Shown here: positions 9,162 through 15,759 of the stretch, piece after piece
Layout of the letters: every line of letters starts with the position of its first letter
How positions within the stretch are numbered: position 1 is the first letter of the stretch
From: Ectopseudomonas composti
GTDB lineage: Bacteria > Pseudomonadota > Gammaproteobacteria > Pseudomonadales > Pseudomonadaceae
Direction of reading: 5' to 3'
DNA: 16,660 nucleotides
Assembly: GCA_946886245.1 (NCBI GenBank)
Contig: CAMPIF010000032.1
Location: 1 to 16,660, forward strand
Position numbers and translations under genes: made by a program
The notes under the pieces: model-generated
The model's database searches: none
Seen by the model: the letters and a program-made list of their open reading frames with translations, nothing else
What the model was told of the DNA's origin: nothing

Positions 9162-9702
9162 TCTGTTCGCCTTCTGGCTGCGTGCAGTCGACAGTGCCTA
9201 TGCACTGCTCGACTTCATGGGCGCTGGTGGCGTGGTGATGTGGGCACTGGCGGTGCTCTGCGTGGTGTTCTGGACCCTGGTGTTCGAGCGTTTCTGGTAC
9301 ATGCGCAGAGTCTTCCCGCGCTGGGTGCAGGAGCGCCGCGAGGCCTGGCAGCAGGTGCTGGCCGATGACAACGGCAACTGGCAGCGCGCCGTGCGCCTGG
9401 CCTGGCTGGCGCAGGCGCGTCAGCAACTGGCGGCGCCGCTGCGCCTGGGCAAGACCCTGGTGGCGCTGTATCCGCTGCTGGGCCTGCTCGGCACCGTGCT
9501 GGGCATGATCGCCGTGTTCGATGTGCTCGCGCTCAACGGCACCGGTAACCCACGTGGCATGGCCGCAGGCGTGTGGCAGGCGACCCTGCCGACCATGGCC
9601 GGCATGGTTCTGGCCATTCCTGGATTGTTCAGCCTGGCGCGTCTCGAACGCGAAGCCAGCCAGGCCATCGAGCGGCTGGCCGACCAGCTGCGTCACGACT
9701 GA
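9154..9702 (+). CDS. exbB: ExbB-like proton channel subunit of the TonB2-type system
   Basis: This is a 182-residue inner-membrane protein with three membrane segments (about 24-47, 101-123, 143-161). It has the family signatures LYPLLGLLGTVLGMI and TLPTMAGMVLAIPGLF. Together with ExbD it forms the proton-driven stator that energises TonB. I chose GTG 9154, which overlaps the upstream stop (GTGACTGA) and has GGGAG 9 bases before it, giving MTDLFAFWLRAV. An in-frame ATG at 9124 would add ten residues inside the upstream gene and lacks support. The short length and lack of an N-terminal extension fit the ExbB2 subtype found beside TtpC. Confidence 0.9.
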   Translation: MTDLFAFWLRAVDSAYALLDFMGAGGVVMWALAVLCVVFWTLVFERFWYMRRVFPRWVQERREAWQQVLADDNGNWQRAVRLAWLAQARQQLAAPLRLGKTLVALYPLLGLLGTVLGMIAVFDVLALNGTGNPRGMAAGVWQATLPTMAGMVLAIPGLFSLARLEREASQAIERLADQLRHD

Positions 9703-9713
9703 GATCGCCCAAC

Positions 9714-10124
9714 ATGAGAATGCGTCGTCACCACCAGCAGGACGAAGACACCGGCATCGACCTTACGCCGATGCTCGACGTGGTCTTCATCATGCTGATC
9801 TTCTTCATCGTCACCAGCTCCTTCATTCGTGAGTCAGGGGTCGAGGTGCAGCGCCCGCAGGCGGAAACCGCCAGCCCGCAGGACAAGGGCAACATCCTCA
9901 TCGCCGTCACCGCCGATGGGCAGATCTGGATGGACAAGCAGCCAGTGGACATCCGCAGCGTGCGCGCACACGTCGAGCGCATGCGCGTCGATCAGCCGGA
10001 AGGCGCGGTGGTGGTGCAGGCCGATCAGGATGCGCGTACCGGCCTGGTCGTCCAGGTGATGGATCAGGCGCGTCTGGCCGGCGTGCAGGATGTCGCCCTG
10101 GCTGCCGGTAGCGGAGTCAACTGA
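9714..10124 (+). CDS. exbD: ExbD-like stator subunit of the TonB2-type system
   Basis: This is a 136-residue protein with a short cytoplasmic basic N-terminus. One membrane helix (about 21-38, LDVVFIMLIFFIVTSSF) contains Asp22, which matches the essential proton-carrying Asp25 of E. coli ExbD. A periplasmic domain follows (from about 40) with VTADGQIWMDKQPVDI and VVVQADQDARTG. These are clear ExbD features. The start at 9714 was chosen as the first Met that keeps a normal ExbD N-terminus; the longer frame from 9573 lies within exbB. The ribosome binding site is weak, and the gene starts 11 bases after the exbB stop. The stop overlaps the tonB start (TGATG). Confidence 0.92.
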   Translation: MRMRRHHQQDEDTGIDLTPMLDVVFIMLIFFIVTSSFIRESGVEVQRPQAETASPQDKGNILIAVTADGQIWMDKQPVDIRSVRAHVERMRVDQPEGAVVVQADQDARTGLVVQVMDQARLAGVQDVALAAGSGVN

Positions 10125-10807
10125 TGCGCTTGCCGCTGTCTTTCCTCGGTGCCTGCCTGATGGCCTTGGGGCTCTTCGCCCTGATGCTGTACATGGTCGC
10201 GCCACCGAGCGCCAAGGTGAGCCAGGACCCGGTCAGCGTGGCCAACTTCGTGCGCATGGATGGTAACGCCAGCGAGACGGCCAGCCGTACCCGTCAGCAG
10301 GCACCGCAGCCGCCGCAGCCGCAAACGCCGCAGCCACCCACGCCGCCGACGCCGCAAACGGCCACGCCGAATGCCAGCCTGCCGGCGCTGGACATCCAGC
10401 TGCCCAGCCTGGCCAGTGGTATTGCCGTCAACAGCGCGCCCGCACCGAGCCTGTCCGGCCTTGCGCCGGGTGCTCCGGCTCCGACACCGCCGAGCGAGGC
10501 CGCCGAATCCGGCGGGCAGATGGGCGGCATGGAGAGTGAAGTCATGCCGCTCAACGATGTGCGCCCGGATTATCCGCGCTATGCGCTGCAGCGTGGCATC
10601 GAGGGGTTCGTCAAACTGGCTTTCACCATCAATCGCTCCGGCAACGTGGAGAACATCCGCGTGCTGGAGGCCAATCCGCGTAACGTCTTCGAGCGTGAAG
10701 CGCGCCGTGCTGCCGCTCGCTGGCGCTTTGCGCCGCGTACCGAGGGTGGTCTGGCGGTGGACCGCGAAGCGGTGAAAACCCTCTACTTCCGCCTGGAAAG
10801 GAGCTGA
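10124..10807 (+). CDS. tonB: TonB2-type energy transducer
   Basis: The 227-residue product has one N-terminal membrane anchor (about 5-25). A Pro/Gln/Thr-rich periplasmic spacer follows (61-80, again Pro-rich to about 124). The C-terminal TonB domain (about 141-227) contains RPDYPRYALQRGIEGFVKLAFTI, DVR and RWRFAPR. TonB passes the energy of the ExbB/ExbD motor to outer-membrane receptors. The short spacer and the operon with a TtpC-like protein mark the TonB2 class. The anchor contains no histidine, unlike His20 of E. coli TonB. The start overlaps the exbD stop, and the next gene begins 2 bases after this stop. Confidence 0.92.
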   Translation: MRLPLSFLGACLMALGLFALMLYMVAPPSAKVSQDPVSVANFVRMDGNASETASRTRQQAPQPPQPQTPQPPTPPTPQTATPNASLPALDIQLPSLASGIAVNSAPAPSLSGLAPGAPAPTPPSEAAESGGQMGGMESEVMPLNDVRPDYPRYALQRGIEGFVKLAFTINRSGNVENIRVLEANPRNVFEREARRAAARWRFAPRTEGGLAVDREAVKTLYFRLERS

Positions 10808-10809
10808 CC

Positions 10810-11907
10810 ATGTACCGTTGGTTGTTGCTCGTGATGCTCGGTACTGCGGCCGTGCCTGGCATGGCCCAGCAGACCGTCGACCCGGCCGTGTTCAAGGCCT
10901 TGAATGCGGCGCAGGTTGCGCAGCAGAAGGGCGACCATGCTGCTGCACGACGCGCGCTCGATGACGTCCAGGCCAAGAGCGGCAGCCTCGAGGAAGCGCT
11001 CATCTGGCGCAGCAAGGCCTACGTGGCCTGGTCGGTCGGCAACAACGGCCAGGCCATCGACTGGCTGGACAAGGCCGTGCGCAGCGGCAAGCTGGACGCT
11101 GAGATGCTGGCCGGCGAGCGCCTCAATCTGGCCAAGCTCAACCTGGGCGAGCGTCGTTATGCCAAGGTCGTCGAGCTGCTGGCGCCGAATCAGGGCAATG
11201 CCTCCGAAGAGGTGTTGCAGATGCTGGTACAGGCTTATCAGGGCATGAACCAGCCGGCCAAGGCGCTACCGCTGGCCGAGCGTTACGTGCAGGCCAATCC
11301 CAATGCGGCGGACATCTGGCTGCAGTTTCTGGTGGGCGCCAATGCCGATCTGAAACGCTACGCCCAGGCCGAGCGCTGGCAGCGTCAATTGCTGGCGCGC
11401 CAGCCGAACGATGCCAAGGGCTGGCGCCAGCTGGCCGGTTTGCAGCAGATGGCCGGCAGCAACGACAAGGCGCTGGCGACGCTGCGTGCGGCGCACAGCA
11501 AAGGTCTGCGCTTCAGCGAGTCGGAATTGGACAACCTGGTGCTGCTCGCCGGTGCTGCGGATCAGCCCTGGCAGGGCGCCAAGCTGCTCGCCGGGATGCT
11601 CGACAGCGGCCTGCTGGCCAATACCGCTGCGCGCCAGGAGCGTCTGGGCCTGTTCTGGTGGCAGGCGCGTGATCGCGCTGCGGCCGTACGCGTGCTGCGA
11701 CCGTTGGCCGAGCGCAGCGGTAACGGCAAGCACTGGCTGTACGTCGCTCAACTGGAACTGGAGCAGTCGCGCTGGCAGGCCGGCCTGGATGCGCTGGCGC
11801 GCGCCGAGCGCGGTGGCGCCGAGCGGGCCAAGGTGCGCTCCTGGCGTCAGTGGGCCGAAAGCGAGTTGCGTTTCGAGCGGGAGAACCGGGTCGCCAGTCG
11901 CAGTTGA
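10810..11907 (+). CDS. Periplasmic TPR-repeat protein, last gene of the TonB2-type operon
   Basis: This is a 365-residue protein with a signal peptide (about 1-19, ending PGMA). It is otherwise almost wholly alpha-helical with TPR-like repeats: AAQVAQQKGDHAAARRALDD (33-52), AYQGMNQPAKALPLAERYVQANP (142-164), and AEROWQ-type helices around AQAERWQRQLLARQPNDAKGWRQLAGL (186-211). A similar TPR gene closes the TonB2-TtpC operons of other gammaproteobacteria. It may scaffold or tune the complex in the periplasm, but this has not been shown. The ATG is 2 bases after the tonB stop and is served by AGGAG within the end of tonB. A strong terminator follows the stop codon. Confidence 0.85.
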   Translation: MYRWLLLVMLGTAAVPGMAQQTVDPAVFKALNAAQVAQQKGDHAAARRALDDVQAKSGSLEEALIWRSKAYVAWSVGNNGQAIDWLDKAVRSGKLDAEMLAGERLNLAKLNLGERRYAKVVELLAPNQGNASEEVLQMLVQAYQGMNQPAKALPLAERYVQANPNAADIWLQFLVGANADLKRYAQAERWQRQLLARQPNDAKGWRQLAGLQQMAGSNDKALATLRAAHSKGLRFSESELDNLVLLAGAADQPWQGAKLLAGMLDSGLLANTAARQERLGLFWWQARDRAAAVRVLRPLAERSGNGKHWLYVAQLELEQSRWQAGLDALARAERGGAERAKVRSWRQWAESELRFERENRVASRS

Positions 11908-11921
11908 ATCGTGCTCCAAGT

Positions 11922-11951
11922 AAAAAGCCAGGCCCCAGGGTCTGGCTTTTT
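11922..11951. terminator. Bidirectional Rho-independent terminator
   Basis: AAAAAGCCAG (11922-11931) pairs perfectly with CTGGCTTTTT (11942-11951) around a 10-base loop. There is an A tract on one side and a T tract on the other. It lies between the converging TPR gene and DUF3299 gene and can stop transcription from both. Confidence 0.88.
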
Positions 11952-11965
11952 CTTGGGTGGCGTAT

Positions 11966-12034
11966 CTGTAGGAGCGGCGGGCGGCGTTCCGATTTATCCG
12001 CGAATCATTTTCGCGGCTGAAGCCGCTCCTACAG
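11966..12034. repeat. REP-type inverted repeat (GTAGGAGCGGC family)
   Basis: CTGTAGGAGCGGC (11966-11978) is inverted at 12022-12034, with an inner TCGCGG segment between the arms. This is the widespread Pseudomonas GTAGGAGCGGC(TTCAGCC) repeat. It differs in sequence from the GTAGGGTGCGCC family elsewhere in the window. Confidence 0.8.
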
Positions 12035-12059
12035 CCACCTACGAATGCCCCGGCAGGTA

Positions 12060-12581
12060 TCAGCTATCGGGCAGCTCGTAGGCGTAGATCTTGTCCGCTT
12101 CCATCTGGTAACCGACCTCGGCCAGCTCGCTGCTGACGTGCTCGGTCTTCAGCGGGCCTTCTACCCAGAACGGCTGGTACAGCGCGTCGAGCAGCACGCC
12201 GAGCTCGCTGGTGACATGCACGATCTGGTTCGAGGGCGGTGGCGGCACGTGGATGCAGGCGCCGAAGTAGGGCACCAGCAGAAACTCCACCACCCGGCCT
12301 TCGTCAGTCACGTCCAGCGGCACGATATAGCCGGGCAGCCTCACCTGCTGACCATTGAGTTCCTTGACCACCGGGGCGGCTGGCGATTGCTGCATGGCGG
12401 CCGGACCGGATTCGGCCAGGGCGTCGGCCAGTTGCGATAGATCATGGATCGGCGCGGGGTCGATGACCTGCGGCGGAGCATCCGGCGGAATCAGCTCGGA
12501 CCAGGTGAGTTCGCGCACATCAGCGGCGGCCAGCGGCAGTGCCAGGGTCAGCAGCAGGGTGGCGAGCAGGGGGCGGGACAT
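12060..12581 (-). CDS. DUF3299 periplasmic protein (PA4066-like)
   Basis: This is a 173-residue protein with a signal peptide (about 1-20, ending PLAAAD). The DUF3299 body includes LNGQQVRLPGYIVPLD (76-90) and the conserved patch LVPYFGACIHVPPPPSNQIV (102-121), where Cys109 and His111 could bind a metal (inference). Its function is unknown. In P. aeruginosa the equivalent gene is grouped with zinc-responsive ABC transporter genes, and here it lies last in the same minus-strand set. The start at 12581 has GAGG 6 bases upstream and gives the signal peptide; the open frame further upstream runs into the mobile element and was rejected. The 303-base gap to the permease is mostly that element. Confidence 0.82.
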   Translation of the reverse strand: MSRPLLATLLLTLALPLAAADVRELTWSELIPPDAPPQVIDPAPIHDLSQLADALAESGPAAMQQSPAAPVVKELNGQQVRLPGYIVPLDVTDEGRVVEFLLVPYFGACIHVPPPPSNQIVHVTSELGVLLDALYQPFWVEGPLKTEHVSSELAEVGYQMEADKIYAYELPDS

Positions 12582-12597
12582 GAGGAACCTCGTAGTA

Positions 12598-12629
12598 AGA
12601 GCGCCTGCGCAGTGTACGACAGGCGCTCT
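12598..12629. promoter_or_regulatory. Hairpin in the leader of the DUF3299 gene
   Basis: AGAGCGCCTG (12598-12607) and CAGGCGCTCT (12620-12629) form a perfect 10-bp stem with a 12-base loop, ending 16 bases before the DUF3299 start codon. No U tract follows in the gene's direction, so it is more likely an RNA stability or processing structure, or a protein-binding palindrome, than a terminator. Its role is unknown. Confidence 0.5.
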
Positions 12630-12642
12630 CAACTTTCCCTCA

Positions 12643-12884
12643 GAGCCTTGTTCACGATCTTGCGAGCTAGAGCGATACAACACCGCTAGCGGCCCCGCAA
12701 AAACAAGGGAGGAACGGCCGGGGTCGCGGGCGACTGTACTTTTGTACATGAGCATTACTCACTCCGCTCGCCCCTTCGGGGCCGCACTGAAGTGCGTTAG
12801 CCACAAGCGGCTTTCGACTGGGCTGGCAATCCAGCTTGTTTTTAACGCAGTAGCGCCGACGCGCAGCAGATCGCGAACAGGCTC
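12643..12884. mobile_element. MITE-like element (242 bp) with IS5-like ends
   Basis: The ends are imperfect inverted repeats: GAGCCTTGTTCACGATCT on the left and, read inward from the right, GAGCCTGTTCGCGATCT. The sequence TCA directly flanks both sides (12640-12642 and 12885-12887), as expected for a 3-bp target duplication of the TNA type known in part of the IS5 family. Inside are a second inverted pair, AAAAACAAG (12699-12707) with CTTGTTTTT (12835-12843), and the palindrome TGTACTTTTGTACA (12735-12748). It has no meaningful coding capacity, so it would have to be mobilised by a transposase elsewhere. Confidence 0.6.
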
Positions 12885-14150
12885 TCAGAGCCTGATCGAC
12901 AGGCCATCGGCCAACGACTGCCGATAGGCCCGCCAGGCCGGTACGCTGCCCATCGCCACGGCGGCGGCGAGAATGCCACCCAGCAGTTTCCATTCGTAAC
13001 CCGACGGCGTATTGAGTGCCAGGTACAGGCCGTAATTGGCCTGCACGAAACTCTGGCTGCTGGCTATGCCCAGATAGAGCAGCGCGACACCGAAGGCCAC
13101 GCCGGCCAGCGCCAGAGTGAAGGCCTCCAGTACCAACAGACTGGCGATATGCCAGGGACGGGCACCCACCGAGCGCAGGATGGCCATCTCTCGGCGACGC
13201 TCGTTGAGGCTGGTGAGAATCGCCGTGAGCATGCCGATCAGGCCGGTCAGCACGACGAACAGCGAGACCACGAACAGGGCCTTTTCGGCGGTGCCCATCA
13301 GGCTCCACAACTCCTGCAGCGCGACGCCCGGCAGGATGGCCAGCAGCGGCTCGCCGCGAAACTCGTTGATCTCGCGCTGCAGGCTGAAGGTGGCGATCTT
13401 GCTGTTGAGGCCGAGCATGAGCGCGGTGATTTGCTTGGGTTGCAGGTCCATGGTGCGGGCTTGATCGGCGCTGATCTGCGCGGCGCCGCGTGCCGGCATG
13501 CCGTTCTGCCAGTCAATGTGCAGCGCCTCCATCCCCGCCAGGGAGATGTGCAGCGTACGGTCGACCGGTGTGCCGGTGCGTTCGAGGATGCCGACCACGG
13601 TGAAGGGCTTGTCGTCATGCTTGACCAGGCTGATGGTGGCGACGCCGTGAGCCAGGACGATCTTTTCGCCGAGGTCGTAGCCCAGCGCCTGCGCCACCTC
13701 CGCGCCCAGCACCACTTCGAAGGGATCGTCGGCAAACTCGCGGCCCTGGGCCAGCTTCAGCGCCTGGCTGCGGGCGTAGCGGTAATGCTCGAAATAGGCG
13801 GTGCTGGTGCCCATCACCCGATAGCCGCGGTGCGAGTCGCCGAGGGAGATGGGGATGGCCCACTTCACCTGGCGGTGCTCGGCGAAGTGCTCGAAGCTGT
13901 CCCAGCGGATGTTGTTGGTGGCGTTGCCGATGCGAAACACCGAGTACAGCAGCAGGTTCACGCTGCCCGAGCGGGCGCCGACGATCAGGTCGGTGCCGCT
14001 GATGGTGTTGGCGAAGCTGGCGCGTGCTTCGGTACGTATGCGTTCGACGGCCAGCAACAGGCACACCGAGAGTGCGATGGCGAACACGGTGAGCAGGGCG
14101 GTGAAACGGCGGTTGGCCAGGCTGGCCAGGGCGATGCGGATCAGATGCAT
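12885..14150 (-). CDS. FtsX/MacB-type ABC transporter permease (PA4065-like)
   Basis: This is a 421-residue inner-membrane protein with the FtsX/LolC/MacB layout. One membrane helix (17-36) is followed by a large periplasmic domain (about 40-285), then three helices (about 291-314, 336-360, 388-408). ERRREMAILRSVGARPWHI (317-335) is the family coupling segment that contacts the ATPase. Such permeases move or extract envelope substrates mechanically rather than importing ions through a channel. With the adjacent ATPase and a His-rich periplasmic protein it makes up the zinc-responsive PA4063-PA4066-like set, whose substrate is unproven. The gene starts 1 base after the ATPase stop. Its own stop codon coincides with the target duplication of a MITE-like insertion. 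Confidence 0.9.
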   Translation of the reverse strand: MHLIRIALASLANRRFTALLTVFAIALSVCLLLAVERIRTEARASFANTISGTDLIVGARSGSVNLLLYSVFRIGNATNNIRWDSFEHFAEHRQVKWAIPISLGDSHRGYRVMGTSTAYFEHYRYARSQALKLAQGREFADDPFEVVLGAEVAQALGYDLGEKIVLAHGVATISLVKHDDKPFTVVGILERTGTPVDRTLHISLAGMEALHIDWQNGMPARGAAQISADQARTMDLQPKQITALMLGLNSKIATFSLQREINEFRGEPLLAILPGVALQELWSLMGTAEKALFVVSLFVVLTGLIGMLTAILTSLNERRREMAILRSVGARPWHIASLLVLEAFTLALAGVAFGVALLYLGIASSQSFVQANYGLYLALNTPSGYEWKLLGGILAAAVAMGSVPAWRAYRQSLADGLSIRL

Positions 14151-14151
14151 C

Positions 14152-14859
14152 TCAGGCCTCCTGTGGGCGCGTGGCGCGGTTGAGTTCGGCCAGCGACAGG
14201 TTGCGGTCGAACAGCGAAGCCAGGCTCTGGTCGTGGCTGACGAACAGCAGGCTGGCGCCGGCGGCGCGGCATTCGGCGAAGAGCAGTTGCAGGAAGGCTT
14301 CGCGGGCGTCGAAGTCCAGTGCCGAGGTCGGTTCGTCGGCGATCACCAGTTCAGGCTGGCCGATCAGTGCACGCGCAGCGGCGACGCGCTGTTGCTGGCC
14401 GATGGACAGTTCGTCGGCGCGGCGGCCGAGCAGGTCGGCGCGCAGACCGAGGTGGTCGAGCAGCGCCGCAGCAGCGGCATCGATGCTGCCGTGGCGCTGG
14501 CGCGCGCGTTCGGCGCGCAGTCGCGAGAAGCGGCAGGGCAGCTCGACGTTCTCGCGCACGGAAAGAAACGGCAGCAGGTTGAACTGCTGGAAGATGTAGC
14601 CGGTGTGGTCGACTCGGAAGCGATCACGGGCGCCGGCCGAAAGCTGGCCCAGGTCCTGGCCGAGCAGGCGGATATGGCCGTTCTGTGCTCGTTGCACGCC
14701 GCCGAGCAGTCCAAGCAGGGTGGTCTTGCCGCTGCCGCTGGGGCCCTTGAGAAACAGGCTCTCGCCACGCGCCAGGGTGAAATGGGGAATATCCAGCAAC
14801 TGCGCCTGGCCGGGCCAGGCGAAGCCGAGATCGGCGAGTTCGATCAGAGGTTGGGTCAT
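14152..14859 (-). CDS. ABC transporter ATP-binding protein, MacB/LolD-type (PA4064-like)
   Basis: This is a 235-residue cytoplasmic ATPase. It has Walker A GPSGSGKTT (39-47), the Q-loop YIFQQFNLLPFLSVRENVELP (Gln91), Walker B LVIADE (171-176), D-loop SALD (179-182) and switch His209 (SHD). The signature reads LSIGQ (151-155) instead of the usual LSGGQ. FNLLPFLSVRENVELP is typical of MacB/LolD ATPases that pair with FtsX-type permeases, and the permease gene follows at once. The start at 14859 gives MTQPLIELADLGFAW, a normal N-terminus. Upstream is a 208-base spacer with repeats that separates it from the DUF2796 gene, so it may depend on read-through. Confidence 0.93.
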   Translation of the reverse strand: MTQPLIELADLGFAWPGQAQLLDIPHFTLARGESLFLKGPSGSGKTTLLGLLGGVQRAQNGHIRLLGQDLGQLSAGARDRFRVDHTGYIFQQFNLLPFLSVRENVELPCRFSRLRAERARQRHGSIDAAAAALLDHLGLRADLLGRRADELSIGQQQRVAAARALIGQPELVIADEPTSALDFDAREAFLQLLFAECRAAGASLLFVSHDQSLASLFDRNLSLAELNRATRPQEA

Positions 14860-15067
14860 GGTTTCTTCGAATCGTCGTTCATGAAAAGCCGGGTAGGGTG
14901 GCCTGATTGTCTGAACCGAGCTCGCGGACTGCGGAGCAGGTTTGCAGGAGGCGCTTTGGCGGCGAGCTTTACTCGCGGTTGAAGCGGTGCGCCACCTGGC
15001 CCTCCCACAACGCTGGCGTGGTGGATGAAAAGAGCGTCAGCTAGGCGCCCCGATCCACCCTGCGGCA
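14860..15067. repeat. Repeat-like spacer between DUF2796 and ABC ATPase genes
   Basis: This spacer has no gene. It holds the inverted pair GGTGGAT (15020-15026) and ATCCACC (15053-15059), and a small hairpin GCGAG/CTCGC (14962-14976). GGGTAGGGTGG near 14890 resembles REP arms. These look like degenerate REP-type sequences inside a likely operon. They could form RNA hairpins that modulate expression of the downstream ABC genes relative to the DUF2796 gene. Confidence 0.4.
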
Positions 15068-15646
15068 TCAGAAAGACAGACGTGGCTGGGCTGGCGTCAG
15101 TTCCACGCCCTGCTGGCCGTTCGGGCCGATCAGTTGTACCTGAATCTTCTCGGTGGCGGGGAAGCGTTTGAACAGCTCGTCCAGATCCAGTTGTTTCAAT
15201 TCGTTGGCCTTGGCGCATTCGAAGCGATAGTGCGCGTGGATATCGCTGTGTTCGCCCTCATGATCGTCGTGGTCGTGGTCGTGGTCGTGGTCTGCGTCGC
15301 CGAACAGTGGGCTTTCCAGTTCGACCTGAGTGGCCTTGCAGTCGCCGCTGGTCAGGGCAAACAGGCTGATGGGCTGTTCCAGTTCACGTTTGGCTGCTGC
15401 GACCTTGGCCTTGTCGGCGTCGCTCGTTGCGGCATGCTCGAAGCCGACCAGGTTCATCGCCGGGCTTTCGAGTTGCAGCTCCAGCAGGTTGCCGTCCAGC
15501 GCGGCATTGAGGCTGGCGACGCCATGCTCATGGGCACCCAGGCTGTCGTGGGAATGTTCGTGGTCGTGATCATGGCCGTGCTCATGAGCCTGGGCGGCGA
15601 CCAGGGGCAGCAAGGCGAAGGGCAGGGCGAGCAGCAGGTGGCGCAT
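15068..15646 (-). CDS. DUF2796 His-rich periplasmic protein, likely zinc-binding (PA4063-like)
   Basis: This is a 192-residue protein with a signal peptide (1-20, ending AAQA). Its N-terminus is His-rich (nine His within 21-41). The body is of DUF2796 type (HEHGVASLNAALDGNLLELQLESPAMNLVGFEH), and a second His/Asp tract holds eight His within 120-139. Cys103 and Cys144 may form a disulfide. The tracts are typical of zinc-scavenging or buffering segments in the periplasm. In P. aeruginosa the equivalent gene rises when zinc is scarce. GGAGA lies just upstream of the start codon, and a Zur-like palindrome lies about 29 bases upstream. It is the first gene of the minus-strand set with the ABC ATPase, permease and DUF3299 genes. 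Confidence 0.9.
   Translation of the reverse strand: MRHLLLALPFALLPLVAAQAHEHGHDHDHEHSHDSLGAHEHGVASLNAALDGNLLELQLESPAMNLVGFEHAATSDADKAKVAAAKRELEQPISLFALTSGDCKATQVELESPLFGDADHDHDHDHDDHEGEHSDIHAHYRFECAKANELKQLDLDELFKRFPATEKIQVQLIGPNGQQGVELTPAQPRLSF
15269..15292. repeat. Four tandem 6-bp copies (GTGGTC) coding the His-Asp tract
   Basis: Four perfect copies of GTGGTC lie in frame inside the DUF2796 gene. Each copy encodes one Asp-His pair on the minus strand. Copy-number change by slippage would add or remove metal-binding His residues without shifting the frame. Confidence 0.75.
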
Positions 15647-15674
15647 GGTTGTCTCCGGCGTGGGTGCGTGTTGA

Positions 15675-15691
15675 TTGTTACGTTATAACAA
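15675..15691. promoter_or_regulatory. Zur-like operator upstream of the DUF2796 operon
   Basis: TTGTTA-CGTTA-TAACAA is a 17-bp inverted repeat. Its core GTTACGTTATAAC fits the GTTATAnTATAAC-like pattern known for Zur sites in gammaproteobacteria. It lies about 29 bases before the DUF2796 start codon, in the likely promoter, and about 70 bases before the divergent PA4062-like gene, so it may control both. Confidence 0.7.
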
Positions 15692-15759
15692 CTTTCATGG
15701 CGAACTGGCCAGTCTGCTGCCGTCATGGGAGCATGCAGGATCCTGATTGGAGGCTGAAC

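Noticed and set aside
12821..12843. GCTGG/CCAGC hairpin followed by TTGTTTTT as a terminator
   Set aside because: It points in the plus direction where no gene ends, and it belongs to the inner inverted repeat of the MITE-like element.
12667..13308. 213-codon minus-strand frame across the permease end and the element
   Set aside because: Runs in a wrong frame of the permease and continues into the MITE-like element; no family resemblance.
15649..15759. ATG 15649 as the start of the small PA4062-like gene
   Set aside because: Crosses the Zur-like operator and encodes Cys/Trp-rich sequence unlike a conserved N-terminus; ATG 15760 has a strong GGAGG.
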